A program made the translations under genes and the position numbers. Under the pieces are notes generated by a model. That model searched no databases. It was not told the origin of the DNA and saw nothing but the letters and a program-made list of their open reading frames with translations. Positions 15,625 through 24,771 of a DNA stretch of 64,000 nt are shown here, piece by piece. Position 1 is the first letter of the stretch; every line of letters starts with the position of its first letter. Source of the DNA: Deltaproteobacteria bacterium (GTDB lineage Bacteria; Myxococcota_A; Polyangia; Polyangiales; Ga0077539); contig CANJUR010000002.1 in NCBI GenBank assembly GCA_947477565.1, positions 62,001 to 126,000 of the forward strand. Direction: 5' to 3'.

Positions 15625-18084
15625 ATGAGCCACGCATCGCCTTCGCCCCTTCGCGCGCGCCTCGCGGATCACGCCCTGCTCGCGTACCTCTCCCCACTCT
15701 TTACTGGCCGGCGCATCGCCGTGGTCGGGACGTCCTCAGGTGACGTCGCGCACCGCGCACGGGCGCTCGGAGCACACACCGTAATCTGCTTCGGCGGCGT
15801 CGCGGAAGACGTCGCGGTGCGGGCTCTCATTCCCGGAGCCATCGCTGCCTTCCATGGAAAGCTCGACGTCATCGTGGTGCCCGACGCCACCGCGGTGCCC
15901 TCGCTCGTGGCGGTGCTCGACGAAGCCCGTCGCGCACTCGGCTCGGACGGGATACTCGTGGTCGGCGCCGAGCCCGAAGACGCGCCGGTGCCGATGGAGG
16001 TCTCCGGACGCTCATCGCCAATGGGCTACGCGCAGTTGCACGAGCTTTGCGCCTCGCGGTTCGGCACCGTGCGCATGGTGGGTCGTGGTCCGTTCGTGGG
16101 CTACACGCTCGCAACGCTCGGCGAGGCGGCCGATGGTGTCGGTCTCGACACGCGGCTCATCGATGGTGACCCACCGAAGCCCGAGGCGTTTATCGCTGTG
16201 GCATCGGACAGCCCGGTTGCACTCGAGGCCCTCGCGGTGGTGCAGGTCGCTCCGGAGGTGTTGCACTCCTTGCGAGTGACCGCGCGTGGTGACCTGGAGG
16301 CGAAAGTCGCCGAACGCGACCAGAAGTTGAAGGAAGTCGAGCAGGCGAGCGCGGAGCGTTGGGTGAAGCTCCAGCGGCTCGAGCACGGCTTGAAGGAGTT
16401 GGAAGACGAGCACCGCAAGGCGCGCGACAAGGCGGTGCGACTGCAGAAGGAACTCGAAGACGAGCGCAAGTTGCGGCAGCGCATCGAGCTCGAAGTGCAG
16501 ATGACCCGTCGCGCCCCGGAGTTGCCCAGGGGTCCCGACCTGCAGCCCGAGTTGGATCGAGTGAAGTCGTCGCTGGCGGGCACCGAGGCGCGCGCAGCAT
16601 CGCTCGCAGCCGATCTCATCGGGGCCCAGGCGCGGGTTGCTTCGGCGGAGACCGCACTAGAAGAATCGAAGACTCGCGTGAAGGCGCTCGGCGCGGACGT
16701 GATGGTCGTCCAGGCGGCGCTCGACGCAGCGATGAAGCGCGAGGGCGACCTGCTTCGCGAGATCGACGAGACTCAGGCGACAGAGGCCGAACTTCGCGAA
16801 CAGCTCGACGAACTGGCCGCGCGGCCAGAGCCCATCGTCGCTCCGGTCGCAAACGTGGTGCTGGTGGCACCGCCAAAGCCGGAAGGGCCGACGCACGAAC
16901 AATTTGCCGCGCTGCAGGTATCGCTGGAGGGCGAGCGCGCCGCGCGGGCACAGGCTGAGACCGAGTTTCTGCGGGTCGAGACCTTACTTGCCTCGCGGGC
17001 GATTGAATTGCAGCGAGCGGAGGATCTCCACCAGCTTGCAGTCGAGGCCGCACGCGAACTCTCGCTGACCGTACAGCGAGGTGGATTGCCGGCAGAGGAG
17101 CTCGCTTCGCTACGCGCGGGTGTTGCCGAGGCGAACCGCGCGCGTGCGCAGGTGGCCGACGAGCGCGACTCCCTTGAAGCGCAACTAGTGGCAGTCGCGG
17201 GCGAGGCACAGCAACTGCGCTGGAAGTTGGCCGAGGCCGCGGCAACGATGACCTCGATGGAGATCACAACGTCGAGCACCTCGGAGTGGGAGGTCAAGGA
17301 GGCAAGCTACGAGGGGATGATCCGTGGGCTGTCTACGCGAGTTCGTGAGTGCGAAGAGCAGCTCACCGAGCTTGACCGGGCACTCGCGGAAGAGCGATCA
17401 GGACGGGAGCACGATCGGGATTTGTTAGCGGAGGGTCACCATGAGGCGGCCCGGCTCAACGCACTCAACGTGAGCCTGGAGGGCCGCGTACAGCAGCGGG
17501 GAGTGGAGCTCGAGGGCGCACGCACGGCCTTCCAACGCCGTGTTGCGGAGCTCGAACTGGAGGTCGAGCGGCTCGTGCAGGCGCTCTCCGTGGCTGGCAC
17601 CCATGTGACGCAGGAGCTGAGTGCTTCGTTGACGGCGCAGACCAACACGCAGGAGCTGCTGCAGGCGGAAGCGCAGGGACTGCGGATGCGGTTGGATGAG
17701 GCCGAGCGCTCACTGACGACGCCGCGGGCGGTGCTCGCAGAGGCAATCGACACCTCTGCGCTGGAGTCCGAGATCGCTCGTCTGTCCCGCGCGCTCAGTG
17801 ATGCGCGGGAGAACGCAGAAGAGTTGCATGGCGCTCAATTTCGTCTGGACCGGGCAATGCGCGACCTCGAGGCAACGGCACGACGCCTCGCGGAGACCGA
17901 GGAGGCCCTTGGCCTCGCGAGGTCGGAGTCCGTCGTGCTGCGAGCGCGCAATGGACGCGAAGAATCGCTCCAGGGCGCAGTCGAGGGTGCGCGACGGGAT
18001 ATCTCGGGGCTGCTGGCGGATGGGCGCGGTGCCCTGCTGGCGCCCGAGTTGATGGGCATTCTGCGTGCCCTCGAAGTGGACTGA
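15625..18084 (+). CDS. long coiled-coil protein with N-terminal Rossmann (methyltransferase-like) domain
   Basis: 819 residues in two parts. Residues about 1-205 look like a class I methyltransferase fold: VVGTSSGDVAHRARALGA as motif I, LDVIVVPDAT as a central strand, SDGILVVGAEP as motif III. The SAM motif is not canonical (no GxGxG), so it may be inactive. Residues about 215-815 are almost continuous coiled coil rich in Glu, Ala, Arg and Leu, interrupted by a proline/valine linker near 395-420. No transmembrane helix. The next gene overlaps its stop (TGATG). A pseudo-enzyme head with a long coiled coil recalls myxobacterial polarity or motility scaffolds such as FrzS in architecture only. 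Confidence 0.7.
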   Translation: MSHASPSPLRARLADHALLAYLSPLFTGRRIAVVGTSSGDVAHRARALGAHTVICFGGVAEDVAVRALIPGAIAAFHGKLDVIVVPDATAVPSLVAVLDEARRALGSDGILVVGAEPEDAPVPMEVSGRSSPMGYAQLHELCASRFGTVRMVGRGPFVGYTLATLGEAADGVGLDTRLIDGDPPKPEAFIAVASDSPVALEALAVVQVAPEVLHSLRVTARGDLEAKVAERDQKLKEVEQASAERWVKLQRLEHGLKELEDEHRKARDKAVRLQKELEDERKLRQRIELEVQMTRRAPELPRGPDLQPELDRVKSSLAGTEARAASLAADLIGAQARVASAETALEESKTRVKALGADVMVVQAALDAAMKREGDLLREIDETQATEAELREQLDELAARPEPIVAPVANVVLVAPPKPEGPTHEQFAALQVSLEGERAARAQAETEFLRVETLLASRAIELQRAEDLHQLAVEAARELSLTVQRGGLPAEELASLRAGVAEANRARAQVADERDSLEAQLVAVAGEAQQLRWKLAEAAATMTSMEITTSSTSEWEVKEASYEGMIRGLSTRVRECEEQLTELDRALAEERSGREHDRDLLAEGHHEAARLNALNVSLEGRVQQRGVELEGARTAFQRRVAELELEVERLVQALSVAGTHVTQELSASLTAQTNTQELLQAEAQGLRMRLDEAERSLTTPRAVLAEAIDTSALESEIARLSRALSDARENAEELHGAQFRLDRAMRDLEATARRLAETEEALGLARSESVVLRARNGREESLQGAVEGARRDISGLLADGRGALLAPELMGILRALEVD

Positions 18085-18878
18085 TGGGCACCTGCGGCGC
18101 GAGCTGCGGAATCACGAAGACACGAGAGCGTGAACGCGAGCAGGCGACGAAGGTCGCGCTGCGAGCGTTCGCCGACGGGAAGCGGGAAACGCCGCGGTGG
18201 TGGCCGAGCGCATCGGTCTTCGCTGCGGGATCCGCAGAGCGCCTGGCGGAGGCGGTTCGCGGCGCGCTCCCCTGCAGAGCACTCGTGTTGCCACCAGCGG
18301 ACGAACTCGCCGCGACATGGATCTACATCGTAGCGACGATGGCCGACACGTCGTGGGTGGAGCTGCGCGCAGGCCGACACGGGCTCGCGCCTGAGGCCAT
18401 CGAGGAGCGGGGGCTCCGCGTGGGACTCTCCCCGCTGTACCGAACGGCCACGGTGCAGGAGTTTGTCGTGAGTGCCACCGTGGAGGGCGGATCGGTCTGG
18501 ATCGAAGAAGCGCGCGTCGCCGGCGTCTCTGACCGAAGACTACAGCTCTTCGTCAAGGCATCTCAGGGTCTCCTTCAGTCACTGAAGATCCCGACACTGG
18601 ACGCGGCGTTTCTGGAGGGTGTGGCTGTGGAGGGAGGCGACCCTCTATGGTCGCTACTCTTCGATGACGCACCCATGGTGAGTCGTGCGGGCGAGTGGCT
18701 GAAGTTGCCGCTGGCTGCTCTGAGACTTGGAGGATTAAGCTGCGCGCCGGATCGCCTGTACGAGGCCCAGCGAGATGTCGATTACGCTGCGCGCGCTCTG
18801 GTGCCCAGTGCGGCATCCACGATCGAGGAGACGGCGGAGAGATCCGCCGTTCGACCGGCACCGCTGTTCCGTTCATAG
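18084..18878 (+). CDS. unknown protein coupled to the coiled-coil gene
   Basis: 264 residues. The ATG shares a base with the stop of the coiled-coil gene, so the pair is probably co-translated. It starts with a small Cys/Gly segment (GTCGASCG) and a charged stretch, followed by a globular alpha/beta domain with no transmembrane helix. No family recognised. Its last 97 bp overlap the 3' end of the gene on the opposite strand (18782-19459), so the two transcripts would be complementary at their ends. Confidence 0.6.
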   Translation: MGTCGASCGITKTREREREQATKVALRAFADGKRETPRWWPSASVFAAGSAERLAEAVRGALPCRALVLPPADELAATWIYIVATMADTSWVELRAGRHGLAPEAIEERGLRVGLSPLYRTATVQEFVVSATVEGGSVWIEEARVAGVSDRRLQLFVKASQGLLQSLKIPTLDAAFLEGVAVEGGDPLWSLLFDDAPMVSRAGEWLKLPLAALRLGGLSCAPDRLYEAQRDVDYAARALVPSAASTIEETAERSAVRPAPLFRS

Positions 18879-19459
18879 GCGCGTTCGGCACGCAGGTAAG
18901 CCTGACGCGTGGCGGCAGCCTGCTTGGTGTTGGCGGCCTGACGCTCAACATCTGAGACGGTGCCGCCGTCGTTTGTGTCACCTGGCTCGGTGCTGGGCCT
19001 GGATGAACTCGTCGGAGAGACAATCTTGAAGTTAGAGTCGGTTGAACCGCTGCCCGGCGGAAGACCACCGGCAGAGGGCCGAGTACCGTCGGACGGAAGC
19101 CCACCCGGCAGACCCCCCGCACCCGGACGCAGAACCGCCACGTCACCGGCCTCGCCCGCCAACGAAAATCTGCTAGCGAGGCCCTTCAATGAGCTTCGCT
19201 CTTCGGGGCTCGAAGCTTCCTTCGCTGCAGTGGTCAGGCGATCGGAGATCTGCGTTACCACTTGCTTGAAGCGAGAGGGATCCGTCTTCGCCAGTTCCTG
19301 AAGCCTCGAGAGCGTCCGTGCAGGACCCGACACCGAAGCCGAATCACCCTCGGACGACGACCCAGAAGTGGCTTCCGGACCAGTCGAAGAAGACGGAACC
19401 GACGATACAACCTGCCGGACGTTTCGGGAGACGACCTCTCCAAGTGTTGCAATGTTCAT
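18782..19459 (-). CDS. low-complexity Ser/Gly/Pro-rich protein
   Basis: 225 residues, without signal peptide or membrane segment. It is polar and disordered in three stretches: a Ser-rich part (about 18-45), Gly/Pro repeats (about 110-140, GGLPGGLPSDG and GGLPPGSGS) and an Ala-rich C-terminal helix. A helical middle (about 47-100) includes LSRLQELAKTDPSRFKQVVTQISDRL, which looks like a small folded helical module. Function unknown. The 3' end overlaps the convergent gene by 97 bp. Confidence 0.55.
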   Translation of the reverse strand: MNIATLGEVVSRNVRQVVSSVPSSSTGPEATSGSSSEGDSASVSGPARTLSRLQELAKTDPSRFKQVVTQISDRLTTAAKEASSPEERSSLKGLASRFSLAGEAGDVAVLRPGAGGLPGGLPSDGTRPSAGGLPPGSGSTDSNFKIVSPTSSSRPSTEPGDTNDGGTVSDVERQAANTKQAAATRQAYLRAERAYERNSGAGRTADLSAVSSIVDAALGTRARAA

Positions 19460-19562
19460 CGTCGCCGTCCTTTCAGCCGACCACGCTGGCCCTCTTGAAC
19501 GATTCCGTCAAGCACTTCGCGCGCGTTGTGCAGCGCCAGCAAAGGCCCAGAAAGAGGGTCGG

Positions 19563-20250
19563 CTAGCAAGGGACTGGAAATAGTAGACGGTCTGTCCGTG
19601 CGTGCTCATCCGCAGGATGAATCGCGTCGTTCCACTCGCCGTGGAAGGCATTGGGCTCAACAGGGACCTCCGCGAGTTGCGCGTCGGGGACACGGCGGCC
19701 TTTGGCGTAGACGTGGGAGTCGATCTGGCTTCGCACGCGCAGTCCCGTCGTGGTCGCGGTGAGCGCGATGCCGCTCACGATGACCTGGTGCGTGACCAGC
19801 AGCTTGCATCGCCAATTCTGTTTAGTAAACGACAACAACCGAGGCTCGATCTTGTTCCACTTGCTCGTCCCAGGCGGCAGGTGACAGACCTTGATCGGGA
19901 AACCCAGCTCGTTGGCGAGGCCCTGCAGTTCCAGCTTCCAGAAGCTCGGTCGATACCCGTTGCTTCTGCCACCGTCGGCGTTGATTAAGAGCGAGGTGGC
20001 AGGCGGATATTTCTGCACCCCCATTCCCTTCCACCATGTGCGGACCGTCTGCACCGCGAACTCGCCGGCATCGTGGCTGATCCCGACGCTCACCCAGGCC
20101 TCGTTCTGCTTCAGGTCGTAGACGCCTAAGTGGCGTGGCGCGCCCGATTGCAGTGACACCGCCGTACCCGAACGCGAGGACTTCGCTCGCCAGGAAGAGC
20201 CGCCGGGCCCATTCCGTCAGGTCGCCCGCGAGCTTTGCTGAAACGCTCAT
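19563..20250 (-). pseudogene. decayed ISAzo13-family transposase
   Basis: Two parts of one transposase are fused in different frames. From 20250 the sequence encodes the family N-terminus (LTEWARRLFLASEVLAFGYGG...AIGRAT). At about 20130 it switches frame directly into the C-terminal DDE part (HLGVYDLKQNEAWVSVG, LLINADGGRSNGYR, CHLPPGTSKWNKIEPRL, FHGEWNDAIHP). Intact members are about 400 residues, so something like 150-200 residues, including the first catalytic aspartate region, have been lost. I found no clear terminal inverted repeats. It is inactive by this reading and marks an old insertion. Confidence 0.85.
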
Positions 20251-20320
20251 GGATCGTCGTCTCTGCAGTTACAAGATCGCTGACTGGGGTGATGTCGTGA
20301 CGAGAGCTCTTTCGCAACGG

Positions 20321-20342
20321 CGAAATAAACAACCTTATTTCG
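20321..20342. other. AT-rich hairpin between AAA gene and IS remnant
   Basis: Perfect 8-bp stem CGAAATAA/TTATTTCG with a 6-nt loop, AT-rich in an otherwise GC-rich region. It is 76 bp past the AAA ATPase stop on the minus strand, so it may serve as its terminator or belong to the IS end. No U-tract follows. Confidence 0.35.
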
Positions 20343-20417
20343 ACACAATCTCCGGGCATTAAACGGCGTGCCGTCCATGGAGCATCAGCGGCACCATTTC
20401 AGGCTTCACCCCATCGC

Positions 20418-21740
20418 TCACATCAGGTTGTGTCGGCGCATATAGTCGGCAGCCTCGTCGTACTGCCCCGACTCGTTCGCGAACTGCACATGGTTGCGGA
20501 TCGTCCCGAACCACTCCCGAGTCGATGGTCGTAGCCGGGCGCGCGCCGCTTCGAGCATAGGCATCGTGATGGGCTCAACCCTGCCCGAAGCGAGGCTCTT
20601 TCCGATGGCGGACTCCGCGCCGACGTCGATGAGGTTCTCAAGGTCGGCGCCAGACCAGCCCTCGGTCATCTCTGCGAGACGCAGGAAATCCATCGGACCC
20701 TGGGGCTTTTCACCGAGCTTCAACTTCAGGATCTGCGCGCGACCGGGACGATCGGGCGGCGGAACGAACAGCACCTGACTGAATCGCCCCGGTCGGCGAA
20801 ACGCCGAGTCCACATCCCACGGCGTGTTGGTCGCGCCGAGCACCAGAACCCGCTCGTTGCGACTCGCAAACCCGTCGAGTTCCGCAAGGAACTGGGTGAT
20901 CACTCCACGCATCGCGCCGGTCACCAACTTCGCGCGCTGCATCCCGAGGGCATCGACCTCGTCGAAGAACAGTACCGTGGGCGCTCGTCGACGGGCGTCC
21001 TCGAAGATCGCGTGCAACTGTCGCTCGGAGTTGCCGATCCACATGTCGAGCACTTCGTGCAGCCCGACGGAGACAAAGTGCGCACCGCACTCCCCCGCCG
21101 TGGCCCGCGCGAGAAAGGTCTTTCCGCAGCCGGGAGGCCCATAAAACAACATCCCCCCACCGCCCTTTTTCCCAAAGGCCGCGAACAGATCGGGCTTCTG
21201 GAAAGGCAGCACAATCCGCATACGGATGCGCTCCTTCACGTCCTCGAGGCCGCCTACATCGCCGAACGACACCCCCCCTCGCGCCGCCGTCGCAGGCTCC
21301 TGTGCGCCCGCCCCGGCTGCCTCTTCACGCGCGGGCAGCAGCGCGTCCCACAGAGCAGTGTCCGCCAGGTCAGGATCAAGGTGCACGGCCCGCTCGTAGT
21401 CACGGCGCGCGTCACCGTGATCGTTACGCCGCTCGTGCACCCGCGCTCGGAGCAGCAGGCCCATCGCGTGCTGCGGCACCGAGGCGAGCACGCCATTCAC
21501 GAATCCCAAAGCGGCGCCGAGGTCACCGAGGCTCAGCGAGCAGCGCGCGGCGCCGAGTCCCGCATCCGGCCCGAGTGCCGTATCCCCCATAAGCCGTTCG
21601 AAGTGTGCGAGCGCGTCCCTCGGTTGTGAAGCCTTCTCCATCGCGACTGCGACGTGCATCCGGAGAGGCGCGTTGTCCGGTGCCAGCGCCAGCGCTTCAA
21701 GGAGGAGTTTCATGGTCGGGTCCGTCGGACGGTCTTGCAT
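20418..21740 (-). CDS. TPR-AAA ATPase fusion
   Basis: 440 residues (an ATG at 21713 is an alternative). Residues about 10-130 are a tetratricopeptide-like helical repeat region (LALAPDNAPLRMHVAVAME, RDYERAVHLDPD). Residues about 155-400 are a classical AAA module: FGDVGGLEDVKERI, Walker A GPPGCGKT at 201-208, Walker B VLFFDEVDAL at 256-265, and a second region of homology (LGATNTPWDVDSAFRRPGRF) with arginine fingers. It resembles Vps4/spastin/CDC48-type remodelling ATPases with a single AAA domain. Substrate unknown; the TPR part probably selects the partner. The stop is followed by the IS remnant. Confidence 0.85.
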   Translation of the reverse strand: MQDRPTDPTMKLLLEALALAPDNAPLRMHVAVAMEKASQPRDALAHFERLMGDTALGPDAGLGAARCSLSLGDLGAALGFVNGVLASVPQHAMGLLLRARVHERRNDHGDARRDYERAVHLDPDLADTALWDALLPAREEAAGAGAQEPATAARGGVSFGDVGGLEDVKERIRMRIVLPFQKPDLFAAFGKKGGGGMLFYGPPGCGKTFLARATAGECGAHFVSVGLHEVLDMWIGNSERQLHAIFEDARRRAPTVLFFDEVDALGMQRAKLVTGAMRGVITQFLAELDGFASRNERVLVLGATNTPWDVDSAFRRPGRFSQVLFVPPPDRPGRAQILKLKLGEKPQGPMDFLRLAEMTEGWSGADLENLIDVGAESAIGKSLASGRVEPITMPMLEAARARLRPSTREWFGTIRNHVQFANESGQYDEAADYMRRHNLM

Positions 21741-21794
21741 CGGCGCAGTGTAGCCCCGTGTCAGAGATGTCTAGCGGCGCCGTCGAATCAGCTT

Positions 21795-22994
21795 CTACGC
21801 CCGTCGATCGCGCGCCTCGGTCAACATCCCCAGTAACTCGTCGCACCGCGGCTCCCAGCCGTAGCGCGCCTCAACCCGCTGTCGTGCAGCCTCAGCGATT
21901 GCCAGCGCGCGCCCGCGGTCGCGCAGGAGCGACAGCACCGCCTCCGCGATCGGCCCTCCTTGCCCGCCGAAGGGAGCGACCAGAAGATGGGTCCCGGCGT
22001 CGGCCTCGATGCCCTCCGCCGCCGCGGGCGAGCACACCACCGGGACGCCCATCGCCATCGCTTCGAGCACCTTGTTCTGGACGCCGCGCGCGACCCGCAG
22101 CGGGATGACGCACACCGCGCAATCAGTCACTTTTCCACGAATATCCTCGACGTATCCGGTGACCGTCACGCCCTCGACGGACGCCAGCGCTCGCACCTCC
22201 GCGGTCGGTCGCGAACCCGCGATCACCACTCGGAAGCCCGGGAACTCCGCACGCACCCGCGGCATCACCTCGCGCACCAGGAACACCGCCGCCTCCACGT
22301 TGGCGTGATAGTCCATCGCACCGAAGAAAACCGCCGACGCGTCCTCCGCGGGCGCTACCGCCGGACGGAAGTAGTCCGTGTCCACACCATTTGCGAGGGT
22401 GCGCGTGTCACTGCCCGGCGCCAGGGCCGCGAGTAGACGTAACTCACGATCGGCGGTGACCGTGGAGATCACTGCGCGCCGCGCGACCTCGCGTTCGTAT
22501 GCCTCCAGCGTCGACGCTTCGCGGAGGTAGACAGCACGCATCGGAAACTTCGCGTTCTCGGCGTACGCGCGCCACTTCGCCGAATCGACATCGACGAAGT
22601 CCATCACGAGCGGAATCTCCTCGTGCCGCAGCGCATACGGCGCCATCGAGGTGCTCTCGGCGAAGACTACATCCGGGCGCAGTTCACGCACCGCGCGGTC
22701 GACCATCGACTGCAACCGCACGCTCCCAAACGCAGGCAACGTCAGCGGTCGACTCCCCAAAAGTGCCGGGAGAGCCTTCAATCGTTGCCAGCGCATATCG
22801 ATCGGAACCAACGTCACGGACGCAAAGTGCCGACGCAGTCGCGCGGCGTAGCCCGCATCCGACGGCGGTTCAGCGAATGCCACGAGGTGCACCTCGCAGC
22901 GCCTGGCGAGGCGCGTGAGCAGGTGGTGCGTGCGGATCTTGTCGCCCTTGTCAGGAGGAAACGGAGTGCGGTGCGTGAGCGCGAGCACCCTCAC
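21795..22994 (-). CDS. GT4-family glycosyltransferase, exosortase/EPS-locus type
   Basis: 399-residue GT-B glycosyltransferase. It resembles the sugar transferases of exosortase-associated exopolysaccharide loci (TIGR03087-like): N-terminal LTHRTPFPPDKGDKIRTHHLL and the signature MDFVDVDSAKWRAYA. The C-terminal donor domain has NGVDTDYFRP and the conserved acidic stretch VARGVQNKVLEAMAMGVPVVCS. It acts at the inner leaflet during polysaccharide repeat-unit assembly. Its start overlaps the stop of the acyltransferase gene by 4 bp. No exosortase gene or PEP-CTERM protein is seen in the window, so the label refers to the family only. Confidence 0.85.
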   Translation of the reverse strand: MRVLALTHRTPFPPDKGDKIRTHHLLTRLARRCEVHLVAFAEPPSDAGYAARLRRHFASVTLVPIDMRWQRLKALPALLGSRPLTLPAFGSVRLQSMVDRAVRELRPDVVFAESTSMAPYALRHEEIPLVMDFVDVDSAKWRAYAENAKFPMRAVYLREASTLEAYEREVARRAVISTVTADRELRLLAALAPGSDTRTLANGVDTDYFRPAVAPAEDASAVFFGAMDYHANVEAAVFLVREVMPRVRAEFPGFRVVIAGSRPTAEVRALASVEGVTVTGYVEDIRGKVTDCAVCVIPLRVARGVQNKVLEAMAMGVPVVCSPAAAEGIEADAGTHLLVAPFGGQGGPIAEAVLSLLRDRGRALAIAEAARQRVEARYGWEPRCDELLGMLTEARDRRA

Positions 22995-23617
22995 GACGGA
23001 CGCACCCAGGCTTTGCTCACCGGGTCGCGTCGCCGCAGAATTCGCGCTGGATTGCCGCCCACCACGCTGTCGTCGGGTACCGCATCGACCACCACGGAGC
23101 CAGCGGCCACCACGCAGCGGTCCCCAACGTTGGCCAGCACCAGCGAGCCATTACCAAGCCAGGTATTTCGCCCGATGCGCACCTGGTCGAAGCGGCCGGG
23201 CTGATCCTGCACGGGCGCATCGGGGTCGTCGAAGCCATGTTGGTGCTTCCCAGAGAGAACGTGAACGTTGGAGCCGAGCGTCACGTGTTCGCTGAGAAGC
23301 GCCCGCCCGATGCTGCAGTTTGCGCCGATGTACACGCCCTTCGACACCACTGCGTCGGGCGTCGAAAAAGTCGTCCCCCACTGGATGCACGAGTCCGCGT
23401 GACACTCCGCCAGAACCGCGCCGTAGAAGGCCCGACGAACGAGTTGCCCGCTGAGCCCCGGCACCATCGCGAGCCCCTGCGAGTACCCCGCGAACAGGGT
23501 GCGCATCCGATGCTCATCTGCCCCACGCGTCTCCGCTCGAAATGCCACCACAAGAGGCAATACAGCACCGCGCGCCGCCGCAAGCGCCACCAGTTTCACC
23601 AAACGCCGAATGTCCAT
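22991..23617 (-). CDS. hexapeptide-repeat (LbetaH) acyltransferase
   Basis: 208 residues. The C-terminal two thirds carry left-handed beta-helix hexapeptides (VYIGANCSIGRALLSEHVTLGSNVHV and the coil near IGRNTWLGNGSLVLANVGDRCVVAAGSVVVDAVPDDSVVGGNPARILRR is of the maltose O-acetyltransferase/CapG type). The conserved catalytic His is likely within GKHQHGF. These trimeric enzymes move acetyl or other acyl groups to sugars or amino sugars. The gene lies between two glycosyltransferase genes with a 4-bp overlap to one, so it probably decorates the same polysaccharide. Confidence 0.85.
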   Translation of the reverse strand: MDIRRLVKLVALAAARGAVLPLVVAFRAETRGADEHRMRTLFAGYSQGLAMVPGLSGQLVRRAFYGAVLAECHADSCIQWGTTFSTPDAVVSKGVYIGANCSIGRALLSEHVTLGSNVHVLSGKHQHGFDDPDAPVQDQPGRFDQVRIGRNTWLGNGSLVLANVGDRCVVAAGSVVVDAVPDDSVVGGNPARILRRRDPVSKAWVRPS

Positions 23618-23644
23618 CGGGTGTTCCTCCCGCCGCCTGAAACG

Positions 23645-24766
23645 TCAACGAATGCCGAGCGCGGAATACAAGGCCAGGTAACGATCCGCCCGCCGCGAAG
23701 GGTCGTGACGCTCCCAGGTACGTGCCCGCGCCAGGGCAACCCGCCGCGCCCGCTCGTCCGGCCGCGCCACGCAGTCCACCACCGCCCGGGCGATGGCCTC
23801 TGCAGACTCCGGCTCGACGATCCACGCCATTTCGCCGTCGTCGGCGACCTCAGGCACACCGCCGACGCGCGTCGCCACCACCGGGAGCCCCAGGGACATC
23901 GCCTCGAGCAGAGCGTTAGGCATGGCCTCTGAGCGCGAAGGCATCACCAGCATGTCGCTCGCCCGGTACACCACGCCGACCTGTTTTTGATGCCCTAGAA
24001 AGCGCACCGCAACCCCCAGGCCCAGATCCTTCGCAAGCGCCTCGAGCATCGCGCGGTCGGGGCCGTCGCCCGCGAGCGCGAAGGTCACCTCAGCCCCCTG
24101 TGCGCGGGCCATCGCGAGCGCTCGCAGCGCAAGGTCTTGACCCTTCTCGTGTGAGAGCCGCCCCACCACCGCGGCCACGAATACATCGGGAGGTATTCCC
24201 ATGGCTGCGCGGGCTTCTCCGCGTGTCATCGGCGTCTCGAGGTCGCGCGCATCGACGGCGTTGGGGATCACCACCACGCGATCAGGCTGCACGCCCTCAC
24301 GCACGACGATTTCGCGCGCGCTCTGGGCGACGGCGACCACACGATCGGCCCGCGGCAGTGACCACGCATCGATGCGGTGGTAGCGCTTGACCTTCTCGCT
24401 CTCGGCGGTCCAGCCGTGGTGGTGGCCCACCCACGGGACGCGCTTCGCTGCCCGCACGGCCATCGCGATCAGGTGCGGTTTATACGAGTGGCTCTGGAGC
24501 ACCCGCGCGTTGATTTGCCAGGCGATGCTCAGCGCTCGCGCAACGATCGTCGGGTCGTACGCGCCGCGCTCCTGGATCTCGTGCACCGTGAGCGCACCGT
24601 CCGAGAGCACGTCGAGCGGAGGAGCCGGACCCGCCCCGCGGCCGCGGAGAATCGCCACATGGAGGCGCACGTCCGGCGGCAAAGCGCGCGCGAGATGGAT
24701 GAGTCCCCGCGCCGGACCCGTGACCACCGGCGCATCGAGGAACGAAAGAACGACCGTCGGAGCCAT
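23645..24766 (-). CDS. GT4-family glycosyltransferase
   Basis: 373-residue GT-B glycosyltransferase of family 4. The N-terminal acceptor domain includes LQSHSYKPHLIAM and VGHHHGWTAESEK. The donor domain has VVGRLSHEKGQDLALRALA, and the nucleotide-sugar site with the EX7E motif is in PSRSEAMPNALLEAMSLGLPVVAT, followed by VGGVPEVADDG. Expected to be cytoplasmic or membrane-associated and to add a sugar during exopolysaccharide assembly. Upstream lies the SGNH hydrolase gene with a 5-bp gap, so the four minus-strand genes form one operon. Confidence 0.88.
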   Translation of the reverse strand: MAPTVVLSFLDAPVVTGPARGLIHLARALPPDVRLHVAILRGRGAGPAPPLDVLSDGALTVHEIQERGAYDPTIVARALSIAWQINARVLQSHSYKPHLIAMAVRAAKRVPWVGHHHGWTAESEKVKRYHRIDAWSLPRADRVVAVAQSAREIVVREGVQPDRVVVIPNAVDARDLETPMTRGEARAAMGIPPDVFVAAVVGRLSHEKGQDLALRALAMARAQGAEVTFALAGDGPDRAMLEALAKDLGLGVAVRFLGHQKQVGVVYRASDMLVMPSRSEAMPNALLEAMSLGLPVVATRVGGVPEVADDGEMAWIVEPESAEAIARAVVDCVARPDERARRVALARARTWERHDPSRRADRYLALYSALGIR

Positions 24767-24771
24767 CGCCC

